Below are positions 34,711-43,487 of a stretch of DNA of 64,000 nucleotides, piece by piece. A program made the position numbers and the translations under genes. A model generated the notes under the pieces. It was not told the origin of the DNA. It saw nothing but the letters and a program-made list of their open reading frames with translations, and searched no databases. How positions within the stretch are numbered: position 1 is the first letter of the stretch; the number at the start of each line of letters is the position of its first letter. The DNA comes from Streptomyces alboflavus (lineage in GTDB: Bacteria > Actinomycetota > Actinomycetes > Streptomycetales > Streptomycetaceae), in contig NZ_JNXT01000014.1 in NCBI RefSeq assembly GCF_000716675.1, positions 1 through 64,000 of the forward strand, given 5' to 3'.

Positions 34711-35379
34711 TCAGCGTCCGGTTCCCCGCACTTCGGCCCCTTTCGCCCCGGCCCCCTCCCGCGCCCTGGCGAGGATCTCCTCGACCACGCCCGTCTTGGC
34801 GTCGGCGTAGTTCTGCAGGTACTCCCATGTCCGCGCCGCCAGCGTCCTCTTGGTGCGGGCGTACAGGTCACGGTCGTCGTCGTGGGCGCGGAGCCAGTCC
34901 CGGAACCGGAGCATCCGGGCGGTCTCCTCGCAGCCCTCCGGGAACACGTGCAGATTCGCCGACGCGGCGCCGGGTGCGAGGTCGTAGCGGCGCAGCACGC
35001 GGTGCTCGAACCAGTCGGGCTCCCGGATGGCGAGGGCGTAGCCGACCTGTTCGAGCGCGGGCACGTACGTCGTCTCCGCCCCCGGGTCCGGGACGGTCAG
35101 GAGCATGTCGATGACCGGCTTGGCGGGCAGACCGGGCACCGACGTCGACCCCACGTGCTCGATCGTGTGCGGCACACCCGCGAGCGCCCCGCCGAGGAGC
35201 GCGGCCTCGGCAGCGAAGACCAGGGGCCAGCGGGGGTCGTAGTCCACCAGCGTGACCTGGTCGTTGAGCCTCGGCACCGCGCCCACGTAGGCCGCGGCGA
35301 TCTCGTCGGCGGTCATCGGCACCGCGCCGTCGGGCGCGGGAGCGTGCGGCTCCTGGTCGTGGAACTCCTGCTCGGGCAT
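34711..35379 (-). CDS. GrpB/UPF0157 nucleotidyltransferase-like protein
   Basis: 222 residues. The family core is clear: VDYDPRWPLVFAAEAALL, then IEHVGSTSVPGLPAKPVIDM, which holds the His and the Gly-Ser-Thr of the nucleotidyltransferase fold, and LHVFPEGCEE. GrpB proteins have a polymerase-beta-like nucleotidyltransferase fold with no settled reaction. The ATG at 35379 has AGGAG 9 bases upstream, so it is preferred to a frame starting 42 bases earlier. The next gene upstream is the STAND-WD40 gene, in the same direction. Confidence 0.85.
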   Translation of the reverse strand: MPEQEFHDQEPHAPAPDGAVPMTADEIAAAYVGAVPRLNDQVTLVDYDPRWPLVFAAEAALLGGALAGVPHTIEHVGSTSVPGLPAKPVIDMLLTVPDPGAETTYVPALEQVGYALAIREPDWFEHRVLRRYDLAPGAASANLHVFPEGCEETARMLRFRDWLRAHDDDRDLYARTKRTLAARTWEYLQNYADAKTGVVEEILARAREGAGAKGAEVRGTGR

Positions 35380-35449
35380 GGTCTTCCGCTCCTGAACTCG
35401 GTGGGTGGGTGGCGTGCTCATGATCCGGCACCCGGAGCCGGGCGACCGC

Positions 35450-38400
35450 CTAGTCCGGGCACAGGTCCCGCACCGGTTGGTCCGGGAGGAGCCGCCCCCA
35501 GCGGTGGGCGGTGCTGAGACGGCAGACGCGCTCGGCGACGTAGTCGGCGTCGATGCTCCAGGCGCGGGTGGTGCCGGGGGTGCCGACGGCGGCCAGGGCC
35601 CGGCCGTCGGGGGAGAACCGCACCGTGGTGATGCGCTCGACGGCCCGCCCGGTGAGGGTGGCGCGCACGCGGGCGGATCGTGGGTTCCACAGTCGTACGC
35701 TCCCGTCTGTGCTGGTGGTCGCGAGGGTGGAGCCGTCAGGACTGAACTCCACGCCGAGGACGGCGCCGGTGTGGCCGGTCAGGGTGGCGGTGGTGCGTCT
35801 CTCGGCGATGTCCCACACCTTGACGGCTCCGTCGTTGCCGCCGACGGCCAGGGTGCGGCCGTCGGGACTGAACGCCAGCGCCATGCTGGGGTCGATCGGG
35901 GCGGGCAGGGGCGGGGCGGCCTGTCCGGAGCGGAGGGTCCACAGCCGCGTGGTGCCGCTGTCGCCGACGAAGGCCACTGCGCGGCCGTCGGGCCTGATGG
36001 CCAGCGCGGTCACCGAACGGGCGGTGCGCAGAAGCGCGGTGGTGCGACGGGTGGCGACGTCCCAGACGCGGATGGTGCCGTCCGTTCCTCCGGCGGCGAG
36101 GGTGCTTCCGTCGGGAGTGATCGCGAGTTGCCGCAGGTTCCAGGTGGTCTTCGGGAGCGTGAGGAGGTTTCTGCCGGTCGCGCGGTCCCATACGCGTACG
36201 GTGCGGGCGCGGTCCCCGGTGGCGAGGACCTTGCCGTCGCCGCTGGCCACGGATTCGGTGACGGGCTTCGGGGAGCGGAGGGGAACCGGGCGGGACCGCG
36301 GCTCGCCGGTGGACCAGTAGGCGGCCAGGGTGTCGTGGTCGAAGGTGAGGAAGGCGCGGCGATCCGCGAACGACGGCCGCGCTGTGCCGGACCCGGAGCG
36401 CCCGGACAGGGTCGCGGTCTGGCGGCGCGGGGCGACGTCCCACAGCCGGGCGGCGGGCTCTTGGCCCGCGGTGGCCAGGGTGCGGCCGTCGGGCGAGAAC
36501 ACCACTGAGTGGACGCGCCGCTTCATGGTCAGTGTGGCCCGTGCCTTGCGTGTACGGGGGTGCCACAGGCGGACGGTGCGGTCGGCGCTCGCGCTGGCCA
36601 GCGTGCGCCCGTCCGGCGAGAACGCCACCCCCTGCACGGTGTCGGTGTGACCGGTCAGCGTCGCCAGCTGACGGCGGGAGCGTACGTTCCACAGCTTCAC
36701 GCTGTCGTCGGTGCCCGCGGTGGCCAGCGTGCGGCCGTCGGGTGAGAACGCGACCGCGTTGACGGCGCCGGTGCGGCCGGTCAGGACGGCGAGGGTCCGG
36801 CGGGAGGCCACGTCCCACAGGCGGGTCGTGCGGCCCACGTCCGCGCTGGCCAGGGTGCGGCCGTCCGGCGAGAACGCCAGCCGGTACACCGCGTCGGGGT
36901 GGCCGGACAGGACGGCCCGCTCCCGGTGCGTACGCGTGTCCCACAGGCGCACCGTGCGATCGCTGCCCGCGCTGGCCAGGGTCCGGCTGTCCGGGGAGAA
37001 CGCGACCCCTTCGACCATGTTCGTGTGGCCGGTCAGCGTGGCGAGGAGACGGTGGGAGCGCGTGTCCCACAGCTTCACGCTGCGGTCGTTGCCGGACGTG
37101 GCCAGGGTACGGCCGTCCGGGGAGAACGCCACCGCGGTGACGGCACCGGTGTGGCCGGTCAGGGTGGCCAGGAGGCGGTGGGAGCGTACGTTCCACAGCT
37201 TCACGCTGTGGTCCCAGCTCGCGGTGGCCAGGGTGCGGCCGTCGCGCGAGAACGCCGTGCTCAGGACGGTCTCGGTGTGCCCGGTGAGCCGGCCGACGTT
37301 GAAGCGGGCATGGGCGCTCAGCAGGCTGCTGCGGGCTTCCGTGGTGGGGGCCTGCCGATATCCCCGCAGCGCGAGAGCCATGGCCGCCTCGGGTTCGCCC
37401 TGACTCAACTGATCGGCACGGGCGGCCAGTTCACGGGACATGGCCAGGCGCCGCTGGGTGTCGGCGGCGGTCGTCCGCTGGACGGCGATGCCGGTCGCGG
37501 TCAACGCGAGCACCACAAGGACACTGAGGGCCGCCATCACCTGACGGGTGCGGCGGGTGCGCCGTCGGGCGGCGCGGACGGACTGGTGGAGGAAGTCACG
37601 CTCCGGCGGAGTCAGTTCCCCTTGCTGTCCGGCGGTGCGGAAGGCGTCCTCCGCCTCGCCGAGCTCGGTACCGCGCAGCAGTGCCCCGCTGTCCCGGCCG
37701 CGGTCGTGCCAGTTGCGGGACGCCGCGGTCAGCCGCCGGTGCCTGCGCAGCCGCTCGCGGTTGTCGTCGATCCAGCTCCGCAGCCGGGGCCACGCGGTGA
37801 TCAGTGCCTCGTGGGCGAGGTCGACGGTGTCGCCGTCCAAGGTGACGAGGCGGGCCCGGGCCAGTCGCTGCAGCACCGTGTCCGGGGCGGGGTCCGGAGC
37901 CGGGCCCGCGCAGGGGGCGGTGGCGAGTTCGGCGCGGTCGACGGGGCGGCGGGTGTCGGGGGCGCCCTCGCCCGGGGTGATCAGGCGCAGCAGTATGTGG
38001 CGGGCCGCCTCCGCCTGGGGCGGGGTGAGTCGGGTGTGGAGGTCTTCGGCGGTCTGGGCGATGGCGCCGTGGATGCCCCCGGCGGCTTCGTAACCCGCCA
38101 GGGTCAGGGTGCGGCCCTGACGGCGGCGCCAGGTCTCCAGGAGTGTGTGCGAGAGGAGCGGAAGTCCGCCGGGTTCCTGGCCGGTCTCCTCGATGAGCCG
38201 GGCGGTCAGGGCCCGTTCCACGATGAGGCCCTCGGCGGCCGCGGGTTTGACGATGACGTCGCGCAGCTCGTCCGGCGACATGGGGCCGACGGGCAGGCTC
38301 GCCTCCCCGAGGACCCCGGCGAGCCCCTCGTGGTCGAGGCAGCGGGCGTAGAAGTCCGCCCGCACGCCGACGACGGCGCGCAGCCCGCTCCCGGCTTCCC

Positions 38401-39088
38401 GGGCCGAAAGGACCAGGTCGATGAACTCCCGCCGCTGCCCCACGTCGTGGCAGAGGGTGAACACCTCCTCGAACTGGTCCACCACCAGCCAGGTGTCCCC
38501 CGCTCCCGCGGCCGGGGTGAACAGTCCGCGGTGGTCGCGCACCGGATGCGGTCCTGGCGTGAGGATGCGGATGGCCGCCGGTCGCAGCTCCGGGTCGGTG
38601 GTGTTCCGTAATCGCGGGACGAGGCCGGCGCGCAGGAGGGAGGACTTGCCGCTGCCCGAGGCGCCGAGCACCACGAGGCACCGTCGGGCCCCGGCCAGGG
38701 CGGTGAGCCGGTCCACGAGACGGGTGCGGCCGAAGAACCGTGTGTGGTCGCCGGGTTCGAACCGCGTCAGACCGCGGTAGGGCGGATCGGCCGCCTCCGC
38801 GTCGGCCTCCCGGACCTGCGCGGCCTCTTCGTCCCGCACGGCCTGCCATCGCCGCTCCCACTCCGCGGGTTCCCCGCCGCAGGCCCGTACATAGGCCAGG
38901 GTCAGCGCCAGGGACGGCAGCGCCTCCCCCGCCGCCGCGCGGGACAGCGCGGCGATGGAGTATCCGGCGTCCTCGGCCATCGCGCGGTAGGGCGGACTGC
39001 CCGCCTCCCGGCGCAGTTTGCGCAACGCGAAGGCGAATGCCTGCACCGGCCCCGCGCCGGGATCGATCGGTTTCTCACGGCGCCCCAC
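35450..39088 (-). CDS. HTH - STAND NTPase - membrane helix - WD40 repeat protein
   Basis: 1212 residues from a GTG start. Residues 15-95 are an XRE-like HTH. An FFGR segment near residue 117 opens an nSTAND1 NTPase with Walker A GASGSGKSS (Lys148) and Walker B WLVVDQFEE. A single hydrophobic helix lies near residues 517-538. From about 595 to 1190 there are fourteen WD40 repeats (thirteen clear, the eighth degenerate), enough for two seven-bladed propellers, many with the core AFSPDGRTLA. STAND proteins switch on by nucleotide exchange when their repeats bind a signal. Codon 160 is TTA, so translation should depend on the bldA tRNA. The combination of an HTH with a membrane helix is odd. Confidence 0.9.
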   Translation of the reverse strand: MGRREKPIDPGAGPVQAFAFALRKLRREAGSPPYRAMAEDAGYSIAALSRAAAGEALPSLALTLAYVRACGGEPAEWERRWQAVRDEEAAQVREADAEAADPPYRGLTRFEPGDHTRFFGRTRLVDRLTALAGARRCLVVLGASGSGKSSLLRAGLVPRLRNTTDPELRPAAIRILTPGPHPVRDHRGLFTPAAGAGDTWLVVDQFEEVFTLCHDVGQRREFIDLVLSAREAGSGLRAVVGVRADFYARCLDHEGLAGVLGEASLPVGPMSPDELRDVIVKPAAAEGLIVERALTARLIEETGQEPGGLPLLSHTLLETWRRRQGRTLTLAGYEAAGGIHGAIAQTAEDLHTRLTPPQAEAARHILLRLITPGEGAPDTRRPVDRAELATAPCAGPAPDPAPDTVLQRLARARLVTLDGDTVDLAHEALITAWPRLRSWIDDNRERLRRHRRLTAASRNWHDRGRDSGALLRGTELGEAEDAFRTAGQQGELTPPERDFLHQSVRAARRRTRRTRQVMAALSVLVVLALTATGIAVQRTTAADTQRRLAMSRELAARADQLSQGEPEAAMALALRGYRQAPTTEARSSLLSAHARFNVGRLTGHTETVLSTAFSRDGRTLATASWDHSVKLWNVRSHRLLATLTGHTGAVTAVAFSPDGRTLATSGNDRSVKLWDTRSHRLLATLTGHTNMVEGVAFSPDSRTLASAGSDRTVRLWDTRTHRERAVLSGHPDAVYRLAFSPDGRTLASADVGRTTRLWDVASRRTLAVLTGRTGAVNAVAFSPDGRTLATAGTDDSVKLWNVRSRRQLATLTGHTDTVQGVAFSPDGRTLASASADRTVRLWHPRTRKARATLTMKRRVHSVVFSPDGRTLATAGQEPAARLWDVAPRRQTATLSGRSGSGTARPSFADRRAFLTFDHDTLAAYWSTGEPRSRPVPLRSPKPVTESVASGDGKVLATGDRARTVRVWDRATGRNLLTLPKTTWNLRQLAITPDGSTLAAGGTDGTIRVWDVATRRTTALLRTARSVTALAIRPDGRAVAFVGDSGTTRLWTLRSGQAAPPLPAPIDPSMALAFSPDGRTLAVGGNDGAVKVWDIAERRTTATLTGHTGAVLGVEFSPDGSTLATTSTDGSVRLWNPRSARVRATLTGRAVERITTVRFSPDGRALAAVGTPGTTRAWSIDADYVAERVCRLSTAHRWGRLLPDQPVRDLCPD

Positions 39089-39320
39089 CGCAGCCTCAGC
39101 CTCCCCTTCGACGGACTCCTCCCCAGCCCATCACAGCCACCACGGCGCCGAGAAGGCGCCGTCAGGCCGGTCTCCCCCGCAGCCGGGCCGGTCGCTGTTT
39201 TTGTCTACCGGCACGGACAGGGGCTGCGAGAAAACAGCCGACCGCCTGAAATCGCCAGGACAGCCCGGCCACGAGCCGAGCACGCAGCTGTCACATCCGG
39301 ACGGAAGGGATCGTTCACCC

Positions 39321-39788
39321 GTGAACTCACATATGGCCAAGGCGCGCACAGCCGCCGTGAGCGGCATTGCCGCCGCATCGCTGCTGGGCGGCATGCCGAC
39401 GGCGACCGCCGCTCCTCAGCCCGGCGCCGATGCTCCCCAGCTCCGCAACTGGCAGGGCCATCTGAGCGGCGCCCTCACCGGGTTCCAGTCCCGCCGGTGG
39501 CAGGACAAGGGGTACTCACAGGTGTGGTTCAAGAAGTGCCGGGTCCTTGGCGCCCGGGACATCTCCACGCATGTGCAACTCCGGTGGGACCGCAGCTTCC
39601 GGCCGGACAAGAGCTGGGGCACCAAGAAGTTCTCCCGGTGCTTCCACGGCAACCGCAAGAGCAACGGGCAGTGGCACGGCCTGTCCAACGGAAAGCACTT
39701 CTTCCAGATCAAGAAGATCAACGGCCGTGACTACGGCAACAAGCTCAGCGTGCGGAAGGTGTACGTCGACACCTCGAAGCACGACTGA
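39321..39788 (+). CDS. Small secreted basic protein, possible bacteriocin-like product
   Basis: 155 residues from a GTG that has GGAAGGGA 11 bases upstream; an ATG at 39333 lies too far from it. The signal peptide ends near TATAAPQ. The mature part is about 120 residues, strongly basic and rich in Trp, Phe and Lys, with two Cys (KKCRVL and SRCFHG) that could form one disulfide. A perfect hairpin follows, then a three-gene ABC transporter. The order secreted cationic protein, membrane protein, ABC ATPase resembles bacteriocin loci such as that of lactococcin 972, but the sequence is not similar to it. Confidence 0.75.
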   Translation: MNSHMAKARTAAVSGIAAASLLGGMPTATAAPQPGADAPQLRNWQGHLSGALTGFQSRRWQDKGYSQVWFKKCRVLGARDISTHVQLRWDRSFRPDKSWGTKKFSRCFHGNRKSNGQWHGLSNGKHFFQIKKINGRDYGNKLSVRKVYVDTSKHD

Positions 39789-39807
39789 CCCCGAAGCCGG
39801 CCACGTC

Positions 39808-39840
39808 GAGGGGTGCCTGCGCACCACGCAGGCACCCCTC
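39808..39840 (+). terminator. 14-bp hairpin between secreted protein and ABC genes
   Basis: Stem 39808-39821 pairs perfectly with 39827-39840; the loop is CACCA and the next bases are GCTTCTCGTCTCTG. It sits 19 bases after the secreted-protein stop and could end most transcripts there, letting a smaller share run into the ABC genes. Confidence 0.8.
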
Positions 39841-39869
39841 GCTTCTCGTCTCTGCTGCTCTGGAGTCCC

Positions 39870-41195
39870 ATGAGATTCGCCGCCCTGGTACGCACCTCCA
39901 GCGCCCTGTGGGCTGCCCCGCCGGCGCTCGGGCTGGTGTTGTTCTACTTCCACGTCAGCTTCTCGCGCGACTACGAGTTCACCCGGGGGGACATCCCGTA
40001 CGCCCTGGAGACCGTCTCCTTCGTGCTGGACCCCCTGTACGCCCTCGCGTACGCCACCGCGTCCAGCCTGGCGGCGTGGGAGAGCGGCCGCATGAATCGC
40101 GCCGGAGTGTGGGCGAGCGCACCCGCCAGGAGCCGCCACGCCATCGCCGCCCACACGCTGCTCCCCGTCCTGGTGCTGGCCTGGGCCATGCTCCTGTTTC
40201 CGGTGGGCCTGGGCCTGCTCAGCGAGGGAACGGCGTTGACGCCGGACTGCGCCCCGCTGCTGATCATGGCTCTGTTCGTGGCCGCCGCTCACGGTGTCAT
40301 CGGCTTCGCCGTCGGCCTGGTCGTGCCCCGCCTCGTCGCGCCGCCGCTGCTCGCCGCGGGCGTGTTCTACGGCGTGGCCTCGTCGGCCTCCTCCGGCGAG
40401 CGCATGTGGCCCCGCCATGTGTCCGGGGCGTTCTCCACGGTCCTGTCGTTCGGGGAGCGGACCACGTGGACCGCTCTCGCTCCCCAGTTCCTGTTCACCG
40501 GGAGCATCGCGCTGGGCTTGGCGTTGCTCGGGGTGACCGCCCGGAACCGCGGTGTCCGCACGGCCGTGCCCGTGCTCTCCTGCGTGGTCGCCCTCACCGG
40601 CACGCTGGCCGCGTACGACATCGCCGAGGGCTGGGGCCACACCGCGCCGCTGTCGGTCGGCCACGCGCGGATGACCTGCGCGGGATCGGCTCCCCGGGTC
40701 TGTGTCCCCGTCGCCGGGGGCGCGGAGCCCGCCGAGGTGCGTGCGGAGGCAGAAGCCGTGGTGCGTGAACTCGCCGCAGCGGGCGTGCGGGTGACGTTGC
40801 CCCGCACCATGTCCGACAGCGTCGTCAACGGCGCCCACCCCCGCCCCTCCACCGGCGACATCTGGTGGCTCCCCCTCACAGCCGGCCAGCGCGACGCGAC
40901 CACGCGCTACCAGGTCCTGACCCGGGCCGTCCGCTTCCCGTGCGCGAGCACCTCCGACGAGGTCGCCAGCCGCAGCGCCATGTTGTGGGCCGCCGGGAAC
41001 ACCGGTGAGGCCAAGCGGTATCTGACGGCGCAGCGCGAGGAGTTGGCCCAGTACGACAACGGCGACGAGGTGTTCGCGCTCATCAAGGAGCGGGTCGCGA
41101 CGGTGCGCCGCGCCTCCACCGCCGCGCAGGCGTCCTGGTACCGGAGCGAGCTCAAACGCGCCTGCGGTGACGCGGGCCGCGCGGGTGACACGTGA
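39870..41195 (+). CDS. ABC transporter membrane protein with C-terminal extracytoplasmic domain
   Basis: 441 residues. Six or more membrane helices fill residues 10-270; the remaining 170 residues are soluble and contain Cys residues (MTCAGSAPRVC, FPCAS, RACGD) that suggest disulfides outside the cell. The last 80 residues are helical. GGAG precedes the ATG closely. The stop overlaps the next start (GTGA). In bacteriocin clusters, a membrane protein with a large outer domain often works with an ABC ATPase in export or self-protection. The family itself is not recognised. Confidence 0.75.
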   Translation: MRFAALVRTSSALWAAPPALGLVLFYFHVSFSRDYEFTRGDIPYALETVSFVLDPLYALAYATASSLAAWESGRMNRAGVWASAPARSRHAIAAHTLLPVLVLAWAMLLFPVGLGLLSEGTALTPDCAPLLIMALFVAAAHGVIGFAVGLVVPRLVAPPLLAAGVFYGVASSASSGERMWPRHVSGAFSTVLSFGERTTWTALAPQFLFTGSIALGLALLGVTARNRGVRTAVPVLSCVVALTGTLAAYDIAEGWGHTAPLSVGHARMTCAGSAPRVCVPVAGGAEPAEVRAEAEAVVRELAAAGVRVTLPRTMSDSVVNGAHPRPSTGDIWWLPLTAGQRDATTRYQVLTRAVRFPCASTSDEVASRSAMLWAAGNTGEAKRYLTAQREELAQYDNGDEVFALIKERVATVRRASTAAQASWYRSELKRACGDAGRAGDT

Positions 41196-41785
41196 TGTGG
41201 TGGTGGGTCAAGGCACGCCGCGCGCACACCCTGCTGCCCGTAGGGCTGACACTGCTCACCGCACTCGTCCTGCTGCTGCACGACACCGTGGCGCGGTTGC
41301 CGTCGTTCCGCACCGGTGCCGACAACCCGGTGCCGGCCATGCTGCTGGTGCCAGTGCCCCTGTGTGCCGTGCTGCTGATGTCGCTGGAGTCACGGCTGTC
41401 GGCTGCCGAGGACTCGTCCGTGCGCCGTGTCCGTGCCCGGGACGCGGGACTCACGCTGGCCGCCGTCGCCGCCGCGACGACGGTCGGGCTCGGCGCCGAC
41501 GCGGTGCTGGGCTCCGGTGCCGCCGCGCCCCTGGGCCGCAACACCGCCTTCCTCACCGGACTGACGCTCTGCGTGCGGTCCCGCGCCGGGCCGCCCGCCG
41601 TGATGACACCGGTCGTCTGGTTCGCCGCCGTCGTCTTCTTCGGCTTCGACCGCACCGGCCGCCCCGCCCTCTGGACCGTGCTCCCCCGCGCCGCCGACGA
41701 CCCCGTCGCGGCCACGGCGGCCGCCCTCACGCTGTCCGCCGGTCTCGCCGTCCAACTCGGCACCCGCCCCCGTACCGACTCCTGA
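41192..41785 (+). CDS. ABC transporter small membrane subunit
   Basis: 197 residues with five or six predicted helices (first helix HTLLPVGLTLLTALVLLLHD). The start is either GTG at 41192, giving a four-base overlap with the previous gene, or ATG three bases later, giving TGATG; both mean tight coupling. The gene after it encodes the ATPase, so it is taken as the second permease of the same transporter. No family recognised. Confidence 0.72.
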   Translation: MMWWWVKARRAHTLLPVGLTLLTALVLLLHDTVARLPSFRTGADNPVPAMLLVPVPLCAVLLMSLESRLSAAEDSSVRRVRARDAGLTLAAVAAATTVGLGADAVLGSGAAAPLGRNTAFLTGLTLCVRSRAGPPAVMTPVVWFAAVVFFGFDRTGRPALWTVLPRAADDPVAATAAALTLSAGLAVQLGTRPRTDS

Positions 41786-41805
41786 CCTCTGGGGAAGAGA
41801 TCGCC

Positions 41806-42549
41806 ATGACCCTCGAAATGCGTTCGTGCACCTACGCCTACCGGCCATGGGCCCCGCCCGTCCTGCGCGACCTCGAGTACACGCTGCCGCGGGGCCTGAC
41901 GGTCCTGGTCGGCCCGAACGGGGCGGGCAAGTCGACCCTGCTGCGCCTCGCGGCATCCGTGGCCCGTCCGCAGAAGGGCACCATCACCCTCGACGGCACC
42001 CCCTCGCACCGGCGCGCCTACCGTGCCGCTGTCGCGTGGCTGCCGCAGCGCGTCATCCCCATGACCGGGCTGACAGCGCGCGAACAGGTCGCCTACACCG
42101 GCTGGCTCAAAGGCATGGGCAAGCGCGCCGCGTGGGACGCCGCCGCCCGTGCGCTCGCCCGCGTCGAGCTCACGGAGGAGGCCGAGACGAAGGCCAGGCG
42201 CCTGTCCGGCGGCCAACTGCGCCGCGTCGGCGTCGCCTCCGCCCTCGTCCACGAAGCCCGTGTCCTGCTCCTTGACGAGCCCACCGCCGGCATGGACCCG
42301 CACCAGCGCCGCGTCTTCCACGACACGCTCGGCGCACTCACCGACGACGTACGCGTGCTCCTGTCCACCCACGACGTCGCCGACCTCGCCGCGGCGGCGG
42401 ACCACGTGACCGTCCTGCGCTCCGGCCGCGTCACGTTCAGCGGCACCCCTGCGGGCTTCCTGGCCCACGCCCCGGCGGACTCCGCCCCGGGCCGTGTCGC
42501 GGAGGCCGCCTACACAGCCCTCAGCGAGGGACAGTGGGCACGAGGCTGA
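41806..42549 (+). CDS. ABC transporter ATP-binding protein
   Basis: 247 residues with a complete nucleotide-binding domain: Walker A GPNGAGKS, Q-loop in AVAWLPQRV, signature LSGGQLRRVGVASAL, Walker B VLLLDEPTAGMDP, and H-loop STHDVAD. The signature and Walker B fit exporters of the CcmA/drug-export type. It follows the two membrane genes with GGGGAAGAGA as ribosome site. Two membrane partners with one ATPase point to an ABC exporter or ABC-2-like resistance pump. Confidence 0.93.
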   Translation: MTLEMRSCTYAYRPWAPPVLRDLEYTLPRGLTVLVGPNGAGKSTLLRLAASVARPQKGTITLDGTPSHRRAYRAAVAWLPQRVIPMTGLTAREQVAYTGWLKGMGKRAAWDAAARALARVELTEEAETKARRLSGGQLRRVGVASALVHEARVLLLDEPTAGMDPHQRRVFHDTLGALTDDVRVLLSTHDVADLAAAADHVTVLRSGRVTFSGTPAGFLAHAPADSAPGRVAEAAYTALSEGQWARG

Positions 42550-42553
42550 GACG

Positions 42554-43207
42554 TCAGTCCCGCAGCACCACCAGGACGAACGCGGCCGACACCGCGCCAA
42601 GCATGACGGCCGCGACCCCGCGTGAGAACCGGTGGTCCCGCAGCACGGGCAGCAGTTCGTCGGCGGCGAGTCGGCCGGGCCCCGCCAGGGCCACCGACAC
42701 CGCGCCGGCCAGGAGCACGATGTCGTACTCGACGCCCTCGGGGCTGAAGAAGCCGCCGCCCCACTTCACGGCCATGGCGTTGAGCATGATGCCGAGGATC
42801 CCGGCGCCCGCGAGCGGTGTGAGCAGGCCGATCGCGAGGCCGAGGCCGCACAGGGTCTCGGTCAGGGCGGCGACCCAGGCCATCGTCTTGGCGGCCTTGT
42901 AGCCGTCGGAGGCGAAGAAGGCCGCGGTGGCGTCGAGGCCGTTGCCGTCGAACCAGCCGAAGAGCTTCTGCGAGCCGTGCGCGGCCATCGTGAGGCCGAC
43001 CGCGAGACGCAGCAGCAACAGGCCGACGTCAGCGCCGGGTTGGGGACCGGAGGCGACCGCGAGGGCGTGTCGGCGCGGGGTGCCGGTCGGCACGGAGGGG
43101 TGAGGGGACGGGGAGGGGGGCGGCGGGGCCGAGGAGTCGGCGGAGTGAGGGGAGTCGGCGGAGTGGGTGGGGTGAGCGGAGTGAGGGGGACGTGACGGTG
43201 AGGACAT
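42554..43207 (-). CDS. DoxX-family membrane protein
   Basis: 217 residues. Four predicted helices with the DoxX pattern: LLLLRLAVGLTMAAHGSQKL, then FGWFDGNGLDATAAFF, and LAIGLLTPLAGAGILGIML. Family members are linked to redox or sulfur chemistry and stress, with no firm reaction. AAGGAGA precedes the ATG. The first 60 residues form a Ser/Pro/His-rich cytosolic extension not seen in typical DoxX proteins (about 130-150 residues), partly encoded by an 18-bp tandem repeat. It converges tail-to-tail on the ABC ATPase gene with four bases between. Confidence 0.85.
   Translation of the reverse strand: MSSPSRPPHSAHPTHSADSPHSADSSAPPPPSPSPHPSVPTGTPRRHALAVASGPQPGADVGLLLLRLAVGLTMAAHGSQKLFGWFDGNGLDATAAFFASDGYKAAKTMAWVAALTETLCGLGLAIGLLTPLAGAGILGIMLNAMAVKWGGGFFSPEGVEYDIVLLAGAVSVALAGPGRLAADELLPVLRDHRFSRGVAAVMLGAVSAAFVLVVLRD
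43136..43189. repeat. Three 18-bp tandem repeats in the DoxX gene
   Basis: Units 43136-43153, 43154-43171 and 43172-43189 share the core CGGAGTG. On the coding strand they give the repeating Ser-Ala-Asp/His-Pro stretch of the N-terminal extension. It is the second 3 x 18-bp coding repeat in this window, with a sequence unrelated to the one at 16855. Confidence 0.75.
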
Positions 43208-43487
43208 GCGTGATCTCTCCTTGTGCCGAGGGGGGAAGGACGGGAACAGGGAGGAGAGGTCCCTCTGCGTGCTGAACGGCGCGCGGCGTGGCTCCCGCAA
43301 GCGGGACGTCCTGTCGGAGCCGAGGCGCCCGCCCCGGCCCGAGGGCGTACGCTCGCCCGCTCATGCCGACCGATGATAGGTCCAGACCAAGTCGGTATGA
43401 AGCCCTCCGACCGTCACAGACCCCGCCCTGGCTCACTGCGGCCGGTTTTGGCCCCTCACCGCTCCCCTTCCCCCGTTCCTCCCGCAC

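Noticed and set aside
38091..38093. A second TTA in the STAND-WD40 gene
   Set aside because: It is out of frame: the codons there read Gly-Tyr-Glu.
39321..39788. Lactococcin 972 family membership of the secreted protein
   Set aside because: Gene order is similar, but the mature sequence lacks the Trp/Gly/Ser/His-rich pattern of that family; only the comparison of layout is kept.
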